Shown here one piece after another: positions 50,075 to 51,759 of a DNA stretch of 51,759 nt; position 1 is the first letter of the stretch, and each line of letters opens with the position of its first letter. Below the pieces are notes generated by a model. The model did not search any database and was not told where the DNA came from. It saw nothing but the letters and a program-made list of their open reading frames with translations. The position numbers and the translations under genes are program-made. Source of the stretch: Terriglobales bacterium (lineage in GTDB: Bacteria > Acidobacteriota > Terriglobia > Terriglobales > Acidobacteriaceae); the NCBI GenBank assembly GCA_030038475.1, contig JASHOU010000214.1:1-51759 (forward strand). Reading direction: 5' to 3'.

Positions 50075-50686
50075 CTATGACGACGATGGTCCGCACGCAC
50101 CGGAGGGATTGTTCTCCTGGCCGTCGTAATACTGATTGCCTCCGGAAGACGCAATCGGTATATAAATGGGCTGGGATGTGATGCCCTCGAACGTAGCCGT
50201 AATCACATAGTCGCCGGTGTAGAACCAGGCCGGGGTGCCGGGCTCCCCGTTCACCAGTGGCGCTTCGTTGATCCATGTGCATGTTGCCGGCTCAACCGCG
50301 GTGATTAGACCAGTGCTATCCCATGCCAAGGTCCCCGCAGTATAGGGGGGCGAGGATGGGTTGGGGCACGCTGGAGTTTGGCAGGGAGGCAGCAGCGTGT
50401 TGCCGAATGCGTCCACATCGTGGATGGGGTCGACAATGGCCGTAAACGTAGACTTGCTCGTAACATCGAGCGTCTTTCCGTTGCTGTAGTTACCGATCGC
50501 CTGTAGCTGGAGCGTTCCCCCGTTGCCTTGCAACGTGACAAAACCGCCTTCGCCCGTAACAGGCGCGCCGTTGACCTGGCTCACGTTCAGCGTGATGGAC
50601 TGCAAATGATTATCCGTTTGACAGCCTAACGTGCTCAATGCCAGAAGAGCGCAAGCCAATGCGGCAACAAGAGTTTTACGGTTCAC
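50075..50686 (-). CDS. Exported lipoprotein with Ig-like domain
   Basis: The start is a GTG at 50686 with GGAGG at 50696-50700. The 203-residue product opens with a lipoprotein signal (KTLVAALACALLALSTLGCQ, lipobox Cys at about residue 23) and continues with a beta-rich region (SITLNVSQVNGAPV, GGTLQLQAIGNYSNG) like bacterial Ig-like group 2 domains. Longer frames upstream lack a start with a good ribosome-binding site. It may be a surface-exposed adhesive or matrix component. It resembles the smaller lipoprotein at 29519-29965. The 293 bp between this start and the divergent gene at 50980 show no clear promoter. Confidence 0.75.
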   Translation of the reverse strand: MNRKTLVAALACALLALSTLGCQTDNHLQSITLNVSQVNGAPVTGEGGFVTLQGNGGTLQLQAIGNYSNGKTLDVTSKSTFTAIVDPIHDVDAFGNTLLPPCQTPACPNPSSPPYTAGTLAWDSTGLITAVEPATCTWINEAPLVNGEPGTPAWFYTGDYVITATFEGITSQPIYIPIASSGGNQYYDGQENNPSGACGPSSS

Positions 50687-50979
50687 CGCCGAGTACCTCC
50701 AATAAAGGAAATCTTCCGCATCGTCGCAGCATCCGTTACCCGAGGCAAGGTAACCAAAGTCACTGCACTCTACGACGGTAAAACCCTGAACTGTCGCGGC
50801 TTTGGGAACTTGCGCGCTCCACATCATCGCGTTCTTTGCAATGAGCACGAGAGCCTTCGAGAGAAACTGGGAGAGAGTTCGCAGAGCTGCGGGTAAGACT
50901 CGAATTTTGAGTGGCGTGCGCTGTTTCAGCGAGTCAAGTTACGAACGCGATTCCTGCCGAACTCGTCTACAATCAGCCC

Positions 50980-51588
50980 ATGTCCGATCCGGCATCCAAT
51001 CCAGCATCCAGTCCAGGATCGGCCCCACCCGCTCAGTCGAAACCGTCGCCGAATACTGGGGTAACCGACTTTCGTATTGGAGAAGAGTTTGGTACGGCCA
51101 AACGTAATCTTCCGCCGGCGAGTATTGTCGTCATCTGCATTGCTGCCATTGCAATCGTTGTGGGAATTTTTGCTTTTGTGGAACGGCCCAAACCGCAGGG
51201 CGCGGGTTCGATCAATCTTGTGACGGCGGCCGAAGTGCCGGGGCAAAACATGCTCCTGGTTGCCATCACGATGACCCTGCGGAATGCGGCCACCAGACCG
51301 CTGTGGATTCACAGCCTGAAAGCTGAACTCACGACCGCCGATGGCAACCAACTCGAGGATGAAGCGGCATCCGCCGTGGATTTTGACCGCTATTACCAGG
51401 CGTTCCCGGCATTGAAAGAAAACTCTGAGCCACCGCTAACTCCTGAAACCAAGCTCTCAGCCGGAAGCGAACAGCGGGGAACGATCGTTGTCGGCTTCAA
51501 AGTGACGAAGCAAGGCTTCGATCAGCGTCAATCGCTAACCGTCACCATTCAACCTTACGACCAACCGGTGCCGATAATTTTGAAGTGA
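50980..51588 (+). CDS. Membrane-anchored hypothetical protein, 202 aa
   Basis: The 202-residue protein starts MSDPASNPASSPGSAPPAQS, a disordered Pro/Ser segment, followed by one transmembrane helix (SIVVICIAAIAIVVGIFAFV, about 46-65) and an extracytoplasmic beta-rich domain (LLVAITMTLRNAATRPLWIH, then RGTIVVGFKVTKQGF) that looks like an Ig-type fold. I recognise no named family. The ATG at 50980 is preferred because upstream in-frame codons are unlike a protein. Topology is N-in with the domain in the periplasm. Function is unknown. Confidence 0.65.
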   Translation: MSDPASNPASSPGSAPPAQSKPSPNTGVTDFRIGEEFGTAKRNLPPASIVVICIAAIAIVVGIFAFVERPKPQGAGSINLVTAAEVPGQNMLLVAITMTLRNAATRPLWIHSLKAELTTADGNQLEDEAASAVDFDRYYQAFPALKENSEPPLTPETKLSAGSEQRGTIVVGFKVTKQGFDQRQSLTVTIQPYDQPVPIILK

Positions 51589-51634
51589 AGACCGCAGTTC
51601 CATGGGTAGGCCACGCAAATCGCGTCTGTTTAGT

Positions 51635-51759
51635 TTATTTTTTCTCCAGCTCTTTCCGCGCCGCGGCCAGCGCACGCCGCTGTGCGCCGCTCACCTTCGG
51701 ATATTCCAACTTCATCTTCTCGAGCGCATCCACCACCGCCTGTACCACCACAATCCGGC
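51635..51759 (-). CDS. PPK2-like polyphosphate kinase, C-terminal end (gene runs off the window)
   Basis: The last 41 residues, ending RRALAAARKELEKK and preceded by RIVVVQAVVDALEKMKLEYP, match the C-terminal end of PPK2-family nucleotide phosphotransferases, which move phosphate between polyphosphate and nucleotides. The kinase Walker motifs lie outside the window, so the assignment rests on the end only. Confidence 0.5.
   Translation of the reverse strand, partial: RIVVVQAVVDALEKMKLEYPKVSGAQRRALAAARKELEKK

Noticed and set aside
49960-50090. Possible tRNA gene or remnant
   Set aside because: The T-arm-like and D-arm-like stretches are on opposite strands and no acceptor stem can be formed, so no tRNA is called.

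Overview
The window is about 51.8 kb of bacterial chromosome with dense, mostly short-spaced genes on both strands and no transposase, integrase, phage gene, rRNA or tRNA that I can recognise. The mix of genes suggests a Gram-negative soil-type member of the Acidobacteriota (class Terriglobia or near it). Pointers are the futalosine menaquinone route (mqnA, mqnD) with menG, a TonB-type protein paired with an M48 protease, a secreted Kelch protein, a von Willebrand A-domain protein, an M49-like peptidase, a DcaP-like porin, and a tmRNA whose tag I read as ANQQMAYAA. The taxon is inferred from gene content only.

Layout. 1-8.2 kb: partial M20 peptidase, mqnA, dprA, a four-helix-bundle gene between inverted repeats, topA, a conserved hypothetical, a 51-residue membrane protein, bioY and mqnD. 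8.3-18.7 kb: M49-like peptidase, HAD phosphatase, secreted Kelch protein, M48 protease with a TonB-type protein, then a translationally coupled sodium symporter and APC permease. 18.8-27.3 kb: BadF-type kinase, a hypothetical, TolB-like propeller, panE-like reductase, large acyl-CoA dehydrogenase, small hypotheticals, a DUF2911 protein and a SAM hydrolase-like protein. 27.2-29.5 kb: the most accessory-looking part, a block of RelA/SpoT-domain gene, 82-residue gene and HEPN-like gene lying directly against the 3' end of ssrA. 29.5-32.5 kb: lipoprotein, secreted propeller-like protein and a frameshifted VWA gene. 32.6-39.2 kb: a two-component system with Pho-box-like repeats upstream, followed by a porin, a cupredoxin and an MFS transporter. 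39.2-51.8 kb: EamA transporter, OsmC-like protein, CDF metal exporter, PpiC-type foldase, NAD-dependent epimerase, cupin, menG, aroB, terC, an Rrf2-type regulator without the cysteine cluster, a PP2C phosphatase, two envelope proteins and the C-terminus of a PPK2-like kinase.

How the genes fit together. mqnA, mqnD and menG are three steps of menaquinone synthesis, and aroB feeds the same route through chorismate, but they are scattered rather than in one operon. dprA and topA are DNA-handling housekeeping genes. The kinase, amino-acid permease, symporter, acyl-CoA dehydrogenase and peptidases suit a heterotroph scavenging peptides, amino sugars and fatty acids. The intergenic DNA repeatedly carries palindromes made of short reiterated words, a different word at each locus, and these sometimes run into coding sequence.

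The strongest candidates for something new are the ssrA-adjacent RelA/SpoT cassette, the word-repeat palindromes (one pair encloses the four-helix gene), and the Pho-box-like array ahead of the two-component, porin and cupredoxin genes.
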